Positions 1 to 7,751 are shown, numbered from the stretch's first letter. The stretch is 64,000 bases of DNA from Paenibacillus maysiensis (GCF_000520815.1 NZ_ASRY01000285.1:1-64000), one strand, 5' to 3'. A program made the numbers and translations. The notes: generated from the sequence alone by a model not told the origin.

Positions 1-1
1 C

Positions 2-481
2 CGACGTGCTGTTGGACCAGAATTTCCAATTGTGTTGCGAATCTCACAGTGGAAATATGAGGCGTATACAGTAAAATTAGTAGAAACTCCAGAACAACTA
101 AAAGACTTCTTAGCGCCATTAGTTGATGCAGGCGTTGACATCTTCCATGCCTCTATTCGTCGCTTTTGGGAACCAGCTTTTGAAGGATCTGACTTGAATC
201 TTTCAGGATGGATAAAAAAACTGACAGGGAAACCAACAATTACAGTTGGATCTGTCGGTCTTGACGCTGATTTTTTGGATTTCTTTGATAACGGGGAAAA
301 TGCGAATTGCAAAGCAACCACGATAGGGGCTTTAGTCGAGAGATTGGAACGTGAAGAATTCGATTTGGTCGCAGTTGGGCGTGCATTATTGGCTGACCCT
401 GACTGGGTAAGCAAAATCCGTGATGGACGAACAGAAGAATTGGTTCCGTTTACGCGTGACGCAATTGAAACGTTGAATTAA
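2..481 (+). CDS. NADH:flavin oxidoreductase (old yellow enzyme family), C-terminal part
   Basis: The reading frame is already open at base 2, so the gene begins outside the window and only about 159 C-terminal residues are present. The opening residues RRAVGPEFPIVLRISQWK match the strand of the FMN-binding TIM barrel of old yellow enzymes. GSVGLDADF and VAVGRALLADPDWVSKI match the C-terminal phosphate-binding part (G-R-x-L-x-x-DP-W). The family reduces activated alkenes, quinones and nitro compounds with NAD(P)H. The neighbouring OsmC protein, MFS exporter and disulfide reductase suggest an electrophile or oxidative-stress cassette; that is inference. The ATG/GTG codons near base 32 are internal, not the true start. 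Confidence 0.85.
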   Translation, partial: RRAVGPEFPIVLRISQWKYEAYTVKLVETPEQLKDFLAPLVDAGVDIFHASIRRFWEPAFEGSDLNLSGWIKKLTGKPTITVGSVGLDADFLDFFDNGENANCKATTIGALVERLEREEFDLVAVGRALLADPDWVSKIRDGRTEELVPFTRDAIETLN

Positions 482-506
482 TGAGCTTAAACTATTGGAT
501 CAAGAC

Positions 507-556
507 TTGACAAAAAGGCAAAGTATGTATTATAATTCAATTGATTGATTGAATAT
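507..556 (+). promoter_or_regulatory. Sigma-A promoter with inverted-repeat operator upstream of the OsmC gene
   Basis: TTGACA (507-512) and TATAAT (531-536) are both perfect consensus hexamers with an 18-bp spacer. An inverted repeat, ATTCAAT-6-ATTGAAT (535-554), overlaps the -10 box and the expected start site, where a repressor of the MarR or TetR kind would block transcription. A closely related motif lies at 5037-5060 on the other strand. No regulator gene for it is visible nearby. Confidence 0.6.
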
Positions 557-676
557 TTTTTTGAGTAATCGATACGTTTTTAATTTCTCGTCATTTTTAA
601 CTAAGGAATGTTACTGGCATGTCAAATTCAAACAATACACACTGAATATTACAAAACAAAAAAAGGAGCGATTAAT

Positions 677-1162
677 ATGGCGACTGAAAAAATTAATATG
701 AATACGGTCTGGTACAAAGATGCAAAAGGTGATGGTCGAATTAAAAGTGACAATTTCCAGACTCAAATTGCTATTCCTGCTGCAAAAGGCGGCAGTGGAC
801 AGGGGACTGAACCACAACGGCTTCTTATGTCTTCAGCCGTGGCTTGTTATATAATGACATTAGCATACATGCTCGATCGAAAAAAAGTTCCCGTTTCAGG
901 ACTCTTTATGGATACTGAGGGAACCACAGCTAACGGAGATCAATTGGTGTTCACGCATCGTCCGCACATTGTGTTGACATCTGAAGCGTCGAAAGAGGAT
1001 GTATCCATGGCAGAGGCCTTGATGCTGCAAGCTGAAAAAGATTGTCATGTTGGTCAACTTTTGATAAAAGCTGGTGTTTCCATAGGAGTCGAAGGCAAGG
1101 TTTCAATTGATTCCGGAGATGATTTGACAAGTAACTATATTGAAAAACATGGGTTGGAATGA
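677..1162 (+). CDS. OsmC/Ohr family peroxidase-like protein
   Basis: 161 residues. ATG 677 is chosen because AAAGGAG lies 9 bases upstream; the longer frame from 608 has no ribosome site. The two family cysteines are visible: one in the first long helix (SSAVACYIMTLAYML) and one in EKDCHVGQLL. This is the arrangement of OsmC/Ohr proteins, which reduce organic hydroperoxides with this Cys pair. The central region around NGDQLVFTHRPHIVLT fits the beta part. It follows an old-yellow-enzyme gene after about 195 bp, with its own strong promoter. It could be an OsmC-like protein of unknown substrate rather than a proven Ohr. A terminator follows at 1332. Confidence 0.85.
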   Translation: MATEKINMNTVWYKDAKGDGRIKSDNFQTQIAIPAAKGGSGQGTEPQRLLMSSAVACYIMTLAYMLDRKKVPVSGLFMDTEGTTANGDQLVFTHRPHIVLTSEASKEDVSMAEALMLQAEKDCHVGQLLIKAGVSIGVEGKVSIDSGDDLTSNYIEKHGLE

Positions 1163-1331
1163 TAATTTAAATCCTTATTTATCTTCAAAGCTGAGATTGA
1201 ACAATTTTTGCAGCGTGCAATCGAGGCTAAAGACACTCGCATAAGTTGTTCGCATGATGATCATGTGAGTTGTGTCAATAGAAGTTCCTATCCCAGGTCA
1301 ACATAGGTCCAGGTAGTATTATAAGTCCTTT

Positions 1332-1362
1332 GAAAGTCGCCATATTGGCGACTTTCTTGTTT
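1332..1362 (+). terminator. Rho-independent terminator after the OsmC gene
   Basis: Perfect 11-bp stem GAAAGTCGCCA / TGGCGACTTTC with a 3-base loop, followed by TTGTTTG. The T tract is short. Confidence 0.75.
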
Positions 1363-1450
1363 GAATTTTAGAATCATTTGTCCCGGGCTTACCCAATTAG
1401 GCAAACTACTACACCATCAAAAAGTCGGGCCTGCAGTTGAATAATAAAAT

Positions 1451-1479
1451 TTGCCAAATAGATAGTTTACACTTATGAT
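1451..1479 (+). promoter_or_regulatory. Sigma-A promoter of the MFS gene at 1542
   Basis: TTGCCA (1451-1456) and TATGAT (1474-1479) with a 17-bp spacer, about 60 bp upstream of the ATG. No palindrome overlaps it. Confidence 0.5.
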
Positions 1480-1541
1480 GAGACAACTTTGCAATACGAG
1501 ATATATTATGAGTGGCTTGTCGAATAAAGGGAGAATACAGA

Positions 1542-2852
1542 ATGTTATCAGATACATTAGGCCTTGAAGAAAAAAAGAAAAAAACGCCAGGATCGATAAT
1601 TGATTATGTGAAATCATCTGAGAAACAGCGTCAGTTACATACAAAAACGATGAGGATCGTCGTTTTTTCACAAATTTTTGGAGGAGCTGGTTTGGCTGCA
1701 GGTGTCACAGTAGGAGCATTACTTGCAAAAGACATGCTTGGTACAGACGGCTATGCAGGGGTCCCAACTGCTCTATTCACCTTAGGTTCTGCAGGCGCTG
1801 CTCTTTTTGTAGGCCGCCTTTCCCAACGCTTGGGGCGCCGGGCCGGACTGGCTACGGGATTCATGGCGGGCGGTCTGGGAGCTATTGGAGTCGTTCTCGC
1901 GGCGCTATTCAATAACATACCATTGCTCTTTCTTTCGTTGTTGATTTACGGAGCAGGCACGGCAACAAACTTGCAGGCACGTTATGCTGGTACGGATTTG
2001 GCATTGCCCACACATCGAGCAAAAGCGATAAGTATGGCTATGGTATCCACAACGTTTGGCGCCGTCGCTGGTCCAAATCTTGTGAATCTTACTGGAGAGG
2101 TAGCTACTTCCATAGGTGCACCTCCATTGTCAGGTCCTTTCATGCTGGCAGCCGTGGCGTATATTATAGCTGGCCTGATAATTTTCTTTTTCTTGCGGCC
2201 TGATCCGTTTATTGTTGCTAAGGCCATAGCTGATGTGCAGCACGCCAATGCAACCCCTAATAGTTTGGAACAGTCCCATGCTCAAGAAGACATGGTCAAC
2301 AAAAAGGGTATCATTGTTGGCGCAGCGGTAATGGTACTAACCCAAATTGTGATGATTGCAATTATGACCATGACTCCCGTTCACATGCAGCACCATGGTT
2401 ACGGATTGGGTGAGGTTGGCATTGTCATTGGCATCCATGTTGCTGCGATGTTTCTTCCTTCTCCAATCACCGGTATTCTCGTCGATAAATTCGGATATAA
2501 AATGATGTCGTACGCCTCCGGACTTACTTTGTTATTGTCAGGCTTGCTTGCTGCATTTGCACCAGATGATTCAATGGTAATGCTTATTCTTGCCCTTGCG
2601 TTTCTTGGGTTGGGCTGGAATTTTGGTTTGATTAGCGGGACGGCAGCTATAGTGGATGCAACACCTCCACGAGTTCGTGCGAAGACGCAAGGCGCGGTGG
2701 ATGTTTTGATTGCCTTGGCGGGAGCCTCCGGAGGTGTGCTATCTGGTATGGTTGTGGCACAATCCAGCTTTTCTACACTCTCTTTGATTGGATCTTTCCT
2801 AGCATTACTTCTTATTCCAGTCGTAGTCTGGTCACGGAAGAAAAACGATTGA
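1542..2852 (+). CDS. MFS transporter (multidrug-efflux-like)
   Basis: 436 residues. ATG 1542 is chosen because AAAGGGAG sits about 9 bases upstream; the GTG at 1512 lacks a ribosome site. About 12 hydrophobic segments are visible, starting near residue 35 after a charged cytoplasmic N-terminus (EEKKKKTPGS). The motif-A loop between helices 2 and 3 reads GRLSQRLGRRAGLATG, as in major facilitator proteins. A long loop near residue 225 separates the two halves. The substrate cannot be read. Its place in a cassette with an old yellow enzyme and OsmC suggests export of a toxic electrophile or drug. A terminator follows at 2962. Confidence 0.8.
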   Translation: MLSDTLGLEEKKKKTPGSIIDYVKSSEKQRQLHTKTMRIVVFSQIFGGAGLAAGVTVGALLAKDMLGTDGYAGVPTALFTLGSAGAALFVGRLSQRLGRRAGLATGFMAGGLGAIGVVLAALFNNIPLLFLSLLIYGAGTATNLQARYAGTDLALPTHRAKAISMAMVSTTFGAVAGPNLVNLTGEVATSIGAPPLSGPFMLAAVAYIIAGLIIFFFLRPDPFIVAKAIADVQHANATPNSLEQSHAQEDMVNKKGIIVGAAVMVLTQIVMIAIMTMTPVHMQHHGYGLGEVGIVIGIHVAAMFLPSPITGILVDKFGYKMMSYASGLTLLLSGLLAAFAPDDSMVMLILALAFLGLGWNFGLISGTAAIVDATPPRVRAKTQGAVDVLIALAGASGGVLSGMVVAQSSFSTLSLIGSFLALLLIPVVVWSRKKND

Positions 2853-2961
2853 AGCGATCATTTCTTTTTAAAAGCATATGTTCTTGAATCAGAAAGTCGA
2901 GGAATTGTGTGGAATGGGTAATGGAAACAAATAATTGAGATAAACAGGTCGAATATGTCTG

Positions 2962-2998
2962 CAAACAAGTCGTCAAGTTGGCGGCTTGTTTGTTTTTG
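2962..2998 (+). terminator. Terminator after the MFS gene
   Basis: CAAACAAG (2962-2969) pairs with CTTGTTTG (2985-2992); inner bases extend the stem, and TTTTTG follows. It lies about 110 bp after the MFS stop codon. Confidence 0.6.
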
Positions 2999-3164
2999 TG
3001 TTCCTTGAAAAATTAGTAGCTTAGTGCGAATTTCTTTTATGCGTGGTTGAGCATAGCAGGGGAAAAGTGCACAAGCCATTGCTCAGGAACTGGGCAGGCA
3101 TCATGCGCCATTAGTCGGGACCGCGGGAGCTGTAGCATTTGGTTTGACAATCCGTCATATAAAA

Positions 3165-3200
3165 AAACTGAGATATACAAGTGTAGCTATATCTCAGTTT
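3165..3200. terminator. Bidirectional terminator
   Basis: Perfect 13-bp stem AAACTGAGATATA / TATATCTCAGTTT with a 10-base loop. On the minus strand it is followed by a run of T (A7 at 3161-3167 on the plus strand), so it mainly serves the disulfide reductase gene ending at 3237. Confidence 0.8.
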
Positions 3201-3236
3201 CCATATACTTTTTTTGTTAGTCTATATTAGTTAAAA

Positions 3237-4583
3237 CTATATTAAATCACGAACTTTATAGGCTAAAGCCGGGAAGATAGGAAGAAACTCTTTTTTCCAA
3301 GAATCAGTATTTAAGTTCAAACCAATAACGTCAACAAAATTATTAATATCATCTGCCGCAGTTTGACTAACTTCAGAAGCCCCCACTAATTTATTCGTTT
3401 TATCGAAAATAAGTGTTAATTTTGCATTATAATCGTTTGTACCTGTATAAAAGAAATCTGGAGTTAAATCATGTGTAATGACATTATAATCAGGATTATT
3501 TAATGCTTCATCAACATTCATGCCTGCTTGTGCAATCTGCGGAAACGTAAATGATGCGGTACCTATTATTGGATATTTAATAGGTACAGGGTTATTGCTT
3601 TCTAAATTCTCACTCAGATACTCTCCTTCAAAATGAGCAGTTGTTGTCAGTTTAGGTGCAATACGAGGATCTTTACTTACCACATCTCCCGCAGCATAAA
3701 CCCCTTTTACATTTGTTTCTAGAAATTCATTAACCAATATTCCCCCGCGGTCATATTCTATCCCTGCATTTTTTAAGTTCAATCGCTCTATGTTCGGAAT
3801 TCTTCCACTAGCATCTACAACAAGATCAGTATCAACAATTAATCCTTGGGCAGTTTTAACGCTATAGTAAGAATCGACTTTTACAACCTCGCTTACTGAT
3901 TGGTTAACGTGAAATATAATACCTTGCGCTTTCATCTCAGAAACAACGTCTTTAACATGTGCTGAATAAAACGGCTGTAGTGGTCTATCTCCATACTCAA
4001 TAATTTCTACATGTGAGCCAGCAGCATTAAGTATTGTAGCTAATTCCATGCTAACAAAACCACCACCAATAAAAGTAACTCGTTTAGGTAAATGTTCCAT
4101 TGATAAAACATCATTACTGCTATATGTTAATTCTGTACCCTTAATTGGCAATTTATTTGGTTTTTGACCTGTAGCAATAATTATTTTAGATCCATAGTAT
4201 TGTTCATCATTAATCATTAAAGTATGCTCATTTACAAAAGAAGCTGTCCCAGTGATGGTGTCCGCATTATTATTTTGCATACCTTTTTCTGCATTTTTTG
4301 GATAAGGGGCAAATGTTTCTTTTTTATATTTCATTAATTGTTGCCAATCGATTTCGGCTGCCACCGAAATCCCTTTATTCAGAAGTTGACGAGCGGTTAG
4401 TACTGTTTTCACTGCCCCTTCAAGAAATATTTTAGGTTCGCACCCATAGTTTGGACAAATCCCGCCGAATCTGTCGTTTTCAACAACTAGTATTTTTTTA
4501 TTTGAATTTTTCAATCCAATAGCCATTTTATAGGCAACAGGGCCACTTCCTATAATGATGTAGTCATATTTTTTAATATCCAT
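3237..4583 (-). CDS. FAD-dependent pyridine nucleotide-disulfide oxidoreductase
   Basis: 448 residues from ATG 4583. The frame stays open to 4694, but that extension runs through a tRNA-like sequence and is not coding. Residues 1-40 hold the FAD-binding dinucleotide fold (DYIIIGSGPVAYKMAIGL). The redox disulfide is in GGICPNYGCEPK, with four residues between the cysteines as in lipoamide dehydrogenase, glutathione reductase and mercuric reductase. A second nucleotide fold (RVTFIGGGFVSMELA) and VYAAGDVV near residue 300 complete the class I layout. The C-terminus reads FLPIFPALAYKV where lipoamide dehydrogenase and glutathione reductase carry a catalytic His-Pro...Glu, so the usual His-Glu pair is missing. 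The gene is AT-rich, unlike the core genes. Confidence 0.85.
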   Translation of the reverse strand: MDIKKYDYIIIGSGPVAYKMAIGLKNSNKKILVVENDRFGGICPNYGCEPKIFLEGAVKTVLTARQLLNKGISVAAEIDWQQLMKYKKETFAPYPKNAEKGMQNNNADTITGTASFVNEHTLMINDEQYYGSKIIIATGQKPNKLPIKGTELTYSSNDVLSMEHLPKRVTFIGGGFVSMELATILNAAGSHVEIIEYGDRPLQPFYSAHVKDVVSEMKAQGIIFHVNQSVSEVVKVDSYYSVKTAQGLIVDTDLVVDASGRIPNIERLNLKNAGIEYDRGGILVNEFLETNVKGVYAAGDVVSKDPRIAPKLTTTAHFEGEYLSENLESNNPVPIKYPIIGTASFTFPQIAQAGMNVDEALNNPDYNVITHDLTPDFFYTGTNDYNAKLTLIFDKTNKLVGASEVSQTAADDINNFVDVIGLNLNTDSWKKEFLPIFPALAYKVRDLI

Positions 4584-4618
4584 TTTATTTTTCCCTCTCT
4601 CTTTCCATTTTAATTTCT

Positions 4619-4693
4619 GGATCTCTGTGGGAATCGAACCCACCAGAGACCTAAAACGCCCCCCGCTTGGTTTTGAAAACCAGGGGGACACCA
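4619..4693 (-). tRNA. tRNA-Sec-like fragment (3' portion, anticodon TCA)
   Basis: Read on the minus strand, the segment holds an anticodon arm with a TTTCAAA loop (anticodon TCA at 4676-4674, pairing with UGA). It then has a long G-rich variable region, a T arm with 5-bp stem GTGGG-TTCGATT-CCCAC, and a 3' acceptor strand AGAGATCC. A long variable arm plus anticodon TCA is the signature of tRNA-Sec. The matching 5' acceptor strand (GGATCTCT) and a full D arm are absent upstream, and the anticodon stem carries a C-A mismatch. It is therefore a truncated, non-functional copy, of the kind left at one end of an element integrated in a tRNA gene. Confidence 0.6.
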
Positions 4694-4887
4694 AGTACAG
4701 GCTTAAAAAGTATCTTGCTTCATTTAATTATTTTTATCCAACAATGAAAAAAAGGACCTAAGGAATTATTATCGGACTAATTTAAAACTGCTTATGCAGA
4801 ATAAATTAACAACAAAATACGGATTGAAATATTCCAATTACTTATGTTAATCAGAGATTTTACTCCGTCGAATTTCGAACACCCACC

Positions 4888-4995
4888 TCAGCTTGTTCCC
4901 AAGTTCAAACGGATAAATGGGAAATCGGCTTCACTATAACGCTTGCTCAACGATTTTTTTAATTCATTTCCAGCACCTTCTGTTACTCGAAACAT
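4888..4995 (-). pseudogene. 35-codon HesB/IscA-like N-terminal fragment
   Basis: An ATG at 4995 follows an excellent ribosome site (AAGGAGGTGAG) and opens a 35-codon frame: MFRVTEGAGNELKKSLSKRY followed by SEADFPFIRLNLGTS. The pattern 'x-V-T-x-x-A-x-x-x-L-K-K' followed by 'IRL' resembles the start of HesB/IscA-type proteins, which are normally about 100 residues. The frame stops before the cysteine-containing part. It is either a truncated remnant or a short expressed peptide. The family call is tentative. Confidence 0.4.
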
Positions 4996-5021
4996 GTTTC
5001 CTCACCTCCTTCATGTAATTC

Positions 5022-5060
5022 AATATACACTAAAATAATCAATTGTTCAATTGAATTATC
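5022..5060 (-). promoter_or_regulatory. Promoter and operator-like palindrome facing the 4995 fragment and the disulfide reductase
   Basis: On the minus strand TTGAAC (5050-5045) and TATATT (5027-5022) have a 17-bp spacer. The -35 box is embedded in GATAATTCAATTGAACAATT (5060-5041), which shares ATAATTCAATTGA with the operator-like sequence overlapping the 531-554 promoter. TTCAATTGAA is a perfect 10-bp palindrome. Confidence 0.5.
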
Positions 5061-5136
5061 AAAAATATGATGCCAGGTAAACCAATTAGAGAAAAGCAGT
5101 CAGATACTACAACAGCACGATACCATTTTAGGAGAC

Positions 5137-5457
5137 TTGAACTTAATGCAGACATCCGAAGTAATATTGTTATTTTTGGAAGGTCACTACGAGGTGGTGC
5201 AGATTACTTTTGAGCCTGAGCTGTTTCCTTATGAAAAGCTGCTCGAATTGTATTGGCTGCAAACAGACCCTACCGACGGGGAAGGTCAATTTCAGGACCG
5301 AGGCACACAGTATAAAACCGCTATTTTTTATCATACGGAGCAGCAACGGGATGTTGCGCAATAGTCCAAGGAGCAGTTGGCACAAAGCGAGATGTTTGAC
5401 AAGCCCATCGTGACGGAAATTCTTCCGGCAGGTTTAACATACGTTTTGCGTACGTAG
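5137..5457 (+). pseudogene. MsrA (peptide methionine sulfoxide reductase) remnant
   Basis: From about 5188 the frame reads GHYEVVQITFEPELFPYEKL and LELYWLQTDPTDGEGQFQDR, then GTQYKTAIFYHTEQQ. This is the middle of MsrA. An in-frame TAG at 5362-5364 interrupts it, after which the frame continues as SKEQLAQSEMFDKPIVTEIL to a TAG at 5455. The N-terminal catalytic GCFWG region is absent, and so is the C-terminal end. Truncation plus a nonsense codon make it a pseudogene. An imperfect hairpin (GCAGATC...GATCTGC, 5459-5486) follows without a T run. Confidence 0.85.
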
Positions 5458-5548
5458 AGCAGATCGGGATGATCTCTTGGATCTGCCCATACATATTTAG
5501 GCGACGTTACTCACACAATGAAGGGACAGAGAAGGAGGCTGACCTGTA

Positions 5549-5674
5549 ATGAGTAAACGAACGAAACTTCACCTGAGAAACATTATAAAGAAGGCTATAC
5601 AGGCTACTCGCAGCCGTAAAGAGCCGACCTGTGCACATGTGGTTTGCCAAAATCCGAGAATGAAAAAAACTTAG
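5549..5674 (+). CDS. Possible 41-residue basic peptide, doubtful
   Basis: ATG 5549 follows a strong AAGGAGG 10 bases upstream and opens a 41-codon frame rich in Lys and Arg, with two cysteines (CAHVVC). It ends inside the start region of the deacetylase pseudogene. No family was recognised. Another frame over the same bases (HYKEGYTGYSQP, then a stop) also looks like decayed coding sequence, so this may be debris with a surviving ribosome site. Confidence 0.25.
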   Translation: MSKRTKLHLRNIIKKAIQATRSRKEPTCAHVVCQNPRMKKT

Positions 5675-6494
5675 CCGCGTGGATTGTGGTAGGTCTTGTT
5701 TTTACGGTATGCGTGAATGTCTGAAGCATGGATGTAGCAAGCGCTACAGGTAAGCAGGATCAGCATCAAAAGATGGTAGCCGTCATTATCGACGACCTAG
5801 GCAACAACATGAAAGGGACAGAGCAAATTTTAAATTTGCCGATTAAAATCACGGTTGCGGTGATGCCGTTTCTGCCCTCCACCAAGCAGGATGCCATAGA
5901 AGCTCACAAGCGAGGTCATGACGTCATTGTGCATCTTCCAATGGAGCCAAAGCAGGGAAGGCCTGAATGGCTTGGGCCTGGAGCGATTAAGGCGAATATG
6001 TCGGATGAAGAAGTACGTGCCAAGGTGACAGCAGCCATTAAGGAGGTCCCTTTGCGATAGGTATGAACAATCACATGGGTTCCAAGGTTACCTCAGACAA
6101 ACGCATTATGTCCATCGTTCTCGATGTTTGCAAGGAGTATGGACTATTTTTTGTCGACAGCCGTACGAACTATTGGTCAGTAGTGCCTGAGCTTGCTGTT
6201 GAAAAGGGAATGCCACCGGTGCGCAATGACATTTTTCTGGATGATGCCCATACACTCGCCCATGTGAATCGGCAATTAACCAAGGTGGCTGAATGGGTGG
6301 ACGAGCACGATACCTGTGTAACCATTGGTCACGTTGGTGTGGCTGGCATGCACATGTTCTCGGCACTTCATTCATCGGTTCCTGCGCTAAAGGATCACGC
6401 CAAGTTTGTGGGCATTAGTGATTTGGTGCGTTCCGTATGGGGATGGAAGGGAGCTCCTGCCACCCAAACTACCATACCGTCAAATGAGCAATAA
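5660..6494 (+). pseudogene. Divergent polysaccharide deacetylase (DUF610/YibQ family), inactivated
   Basis: The middle reads MVAVIIDDLGNNMKGTEQIL and GHDVIVHLPMEPK, and after a frame change MNNHMGSKVTSDKRIM, FFVDSRTNYWSV and VTIGHVGVAGMHMFSAL. These are the conserved blocks of the divergent polysaccharide deacetylase family. Three lesions are visible. A 7-A tract after ATG 5660 puts the signal anchor (NLAAWIVVGLVFTVC) out of frame with that ATG. A TGA at 5722-5724 stands where VWSMDVAS would be expected. A missing T near 6048-6052 turns VPFAIGMNNH into a stop. The 3' end overlaps the converging amidase gene by 26 bp. Confidence 0.8.
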
Positions 6495-7230
6495 TGCCTT
6501 CGGCTATCGCTTCTGCGACGTTTTTTTGACCGCGATCCCCGGAAAGAATGGCTCTGTCCTGTTCATTGCTGATAAATCCGGTTTCCACGATTACTGCGGG
6601 ATGCTGGATTTTATTCAGAAGATAGAAGGGTTTTCCATAAACCGTTTCTTTGTTCATGCAGAATAAGCGGTTCAATGAATGTTGAATCCGCTCTGCCAAC
6701 AGATAGCTGCTGCCTTCATCCTGATACAAAACAATCGGTCCCCGTTTTTCGGTACGTTTGGTCCAGTTCACATGCAGGCTTACAACCAAAGTAGTAGGTA
6801 ACTGTTCGGTAAGGCTTTTACGCTGAGCCAGGTCTTTCAGGTGCCGTGATTTGGAATTCAGCCAACGATTATCGTCGCTTAGAGCATAGTCCTTGTCCCT
6901 GTTTAAGACCGCGGGATAGCCCTGCGAGCGCAAAATCAGGTACAGCTTTTGACCTATTGCGAGATTGATATCTTTTTCCAGAAGCCCTTTATGGCTCGTT
7001 CCACCGTCCACGCCTCCATGACCGACGTCTATAAGCACAACGGGTTTGGCAAAAGCGTGATACGACGAATGTACGCTGAATTGGCTTTCTGTGTCCTTGT
7101 TCGGATAGATGCTTTTTTCGCCGGGCTCGGCGCTTGCATAGGCAAAGGGTGTAAATACAGCACTGCAAAGGACACTTAAACTTAATCCCAGTCCAGTTAA
7201 CCATTTGATGTTTAGCTTTTCTTTTCGCAC
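6469..7230 (-). CDS. cwlD: N-acetylmuramoyl-L-alanine amidase, CwlD-like
   Basis: 253 residues from GTG 7230, chosen because GGAGG lies 8 bases upstream; the longer frame to 7314 has no ribosome site. A signal peptide or anchor (LTGLGLSLSVLCSAVFTPFA) opens the protein. The amidase_3 zinc ligands are visible: VVLIDVGHGGVDGG (His), LLEKDINL (Glu), SLHVN (His) and the catalytic Glu in VIVETGFISN. The enzyme cleaves the bond between muramic acid and the stem peptide. CwlD works in making spore-cortex muramic lactam, and its usual partner is a polysaccharide deacetylase. The closeness of the broken deacetylase is suggestive, but that is a different family. The symbol is by resemblance only. Confidence 0.75.
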   Translation of the reverse strand: MRKEKLNIKWLTGLGLSLSVLCSAVFTPFAYASAEPGEKSIYPNKDTESQFSVHSSYHAFAKPVVLIDVGHGGVDGGTSHKGLLEKDINLAIGQKLYLILRSQGYPAVLNRDKDYALSDDNRWLNSKSRHLKDLAQRKSLTEQLPTTLVVSLHVNWTKRTEKRGPIVLYQDEGSSYLLAERIQHSLNRLFCMNKETVYGKPFYLLNKIQHPAVIVETGFISNEQDRAILSGDRGQKNVAEAIAEGIIAHLTVW

Positions 7231-7465
7231 GTCCCATTCCTCCAGTAGAGGGATTGTTCTTTTCTGAAAACCAACCATAAACAAGCAGCATAGCTTTAAG
7301 ATAGTATGTTCCATTTAAGGAAAGCCATGCATAGTTATTCCCGCAGGGTTAGACTTTTTGGAAAATGAGCAAGCTAAGCTTATCTGCATCCAACGTGTGA
7401 ATTTAATGGTTTTCCTGCAATGCGAACAAAATGTCAGGGATGCAGATTGAAGGAGGTCGCGGAGG

Positions 7466-7657
7466 ATGGCCAAGAGTGATGAGTTGGTGACGTACATTAC
7501 GCAGCGAATTGTTCGGTATATGGAAACGCCGCGCGATGTGCGCCGTAGCCGCAAACAATCCAGAGAGCCATGGGTATACAAATGGTTCGGAATGCTGCCG
7601 CTCGCTCTGAATATGTGGATTAAATCTGCACGCAAAGGGCGAAAGGAACGGCATTAA
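7466..7657 (+). CDS. yqzE: YqzE family protein
   Basis: 63 residues, ATG after GGAGGTCGCGGAGG. MAKSDELVTYITQRIVRYME and TPRDVRRSRKQSREPWVYKW match the short YqzE proteins of Bacillaceae in length and layout: an N-terminal helix, then a basic stretch, then a hydrophobic end (WFGMLPLALNMWI) that may be membrane-associated. Function is unknown. In Bacillus subtilis yqzE lies near the comG and yqh genes, and the yqhG and yqhH homologues lie just downstream here. A strong terminator follows. Confidence 0.75.
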   Translation: MAKSDELVTYITQRIVRYMETPRDVRRSRKQSREPWVYKWFGMLPLALNMWIKSARKGRKERH

Positions 7658-7664
7658 ACTCGCC

Positions 7665-7712
7665 AAAGAGACCACAAGAGGCATACAGAATGCCGTTTGA
7701 GGTCTCTTTTTG
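7665..7712 (+). terminator. Terminator after yqzE
   Basis: AAAGAGACC (7665-7673) pairs with GGTCTCTTT (7701-7709), with an inner GGCAT/ATGCC stem, followed by TTTTTGTG. Confidence 0.85.
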
Positions 7713-7751
7713 TGTTATAGAAATGTTCAAGAATGATTTCGTAATTTATGA

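Larger units (their letters stand above)
1163..1541 (+). other. Intergenic region between OsmC and MFS genes
   Basis: About 380 bp without a convincing gene. A frame around 1183-1260 reads KAEIEQFLQRAIEAKDTRI, which looks like decayed coding sequence but has no start, no ribosome site and no recognisable family. A terminator lies at 1332-1362 and a promoter for the next gene at 1451-1479. Confidence 0.5.
2853..3236. other. Intergenic region with terminators and a possible coding remnant
   Basis: Between two convergent genes. A plus-strand frame at about 3075-3150 reads AIAQELGRHHAPLVG followed by TAGAVAFGLTIRH. It looks like the C-terminal tail of a lost protein, has no start, and its family was not recognised. 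Two hairpins (2962-2998 and 3165-3200) end the flanking transcripts. Confidence 0.5.

Noticed and set aside
4584-4694. Thirty-seven-residue N-terminal extension of the disulfide reductase
   Set aside because: It is translated from the tRNA-Sec-like sequence, has no ribosome site, and the normal FAD-binding start follows at 4583.
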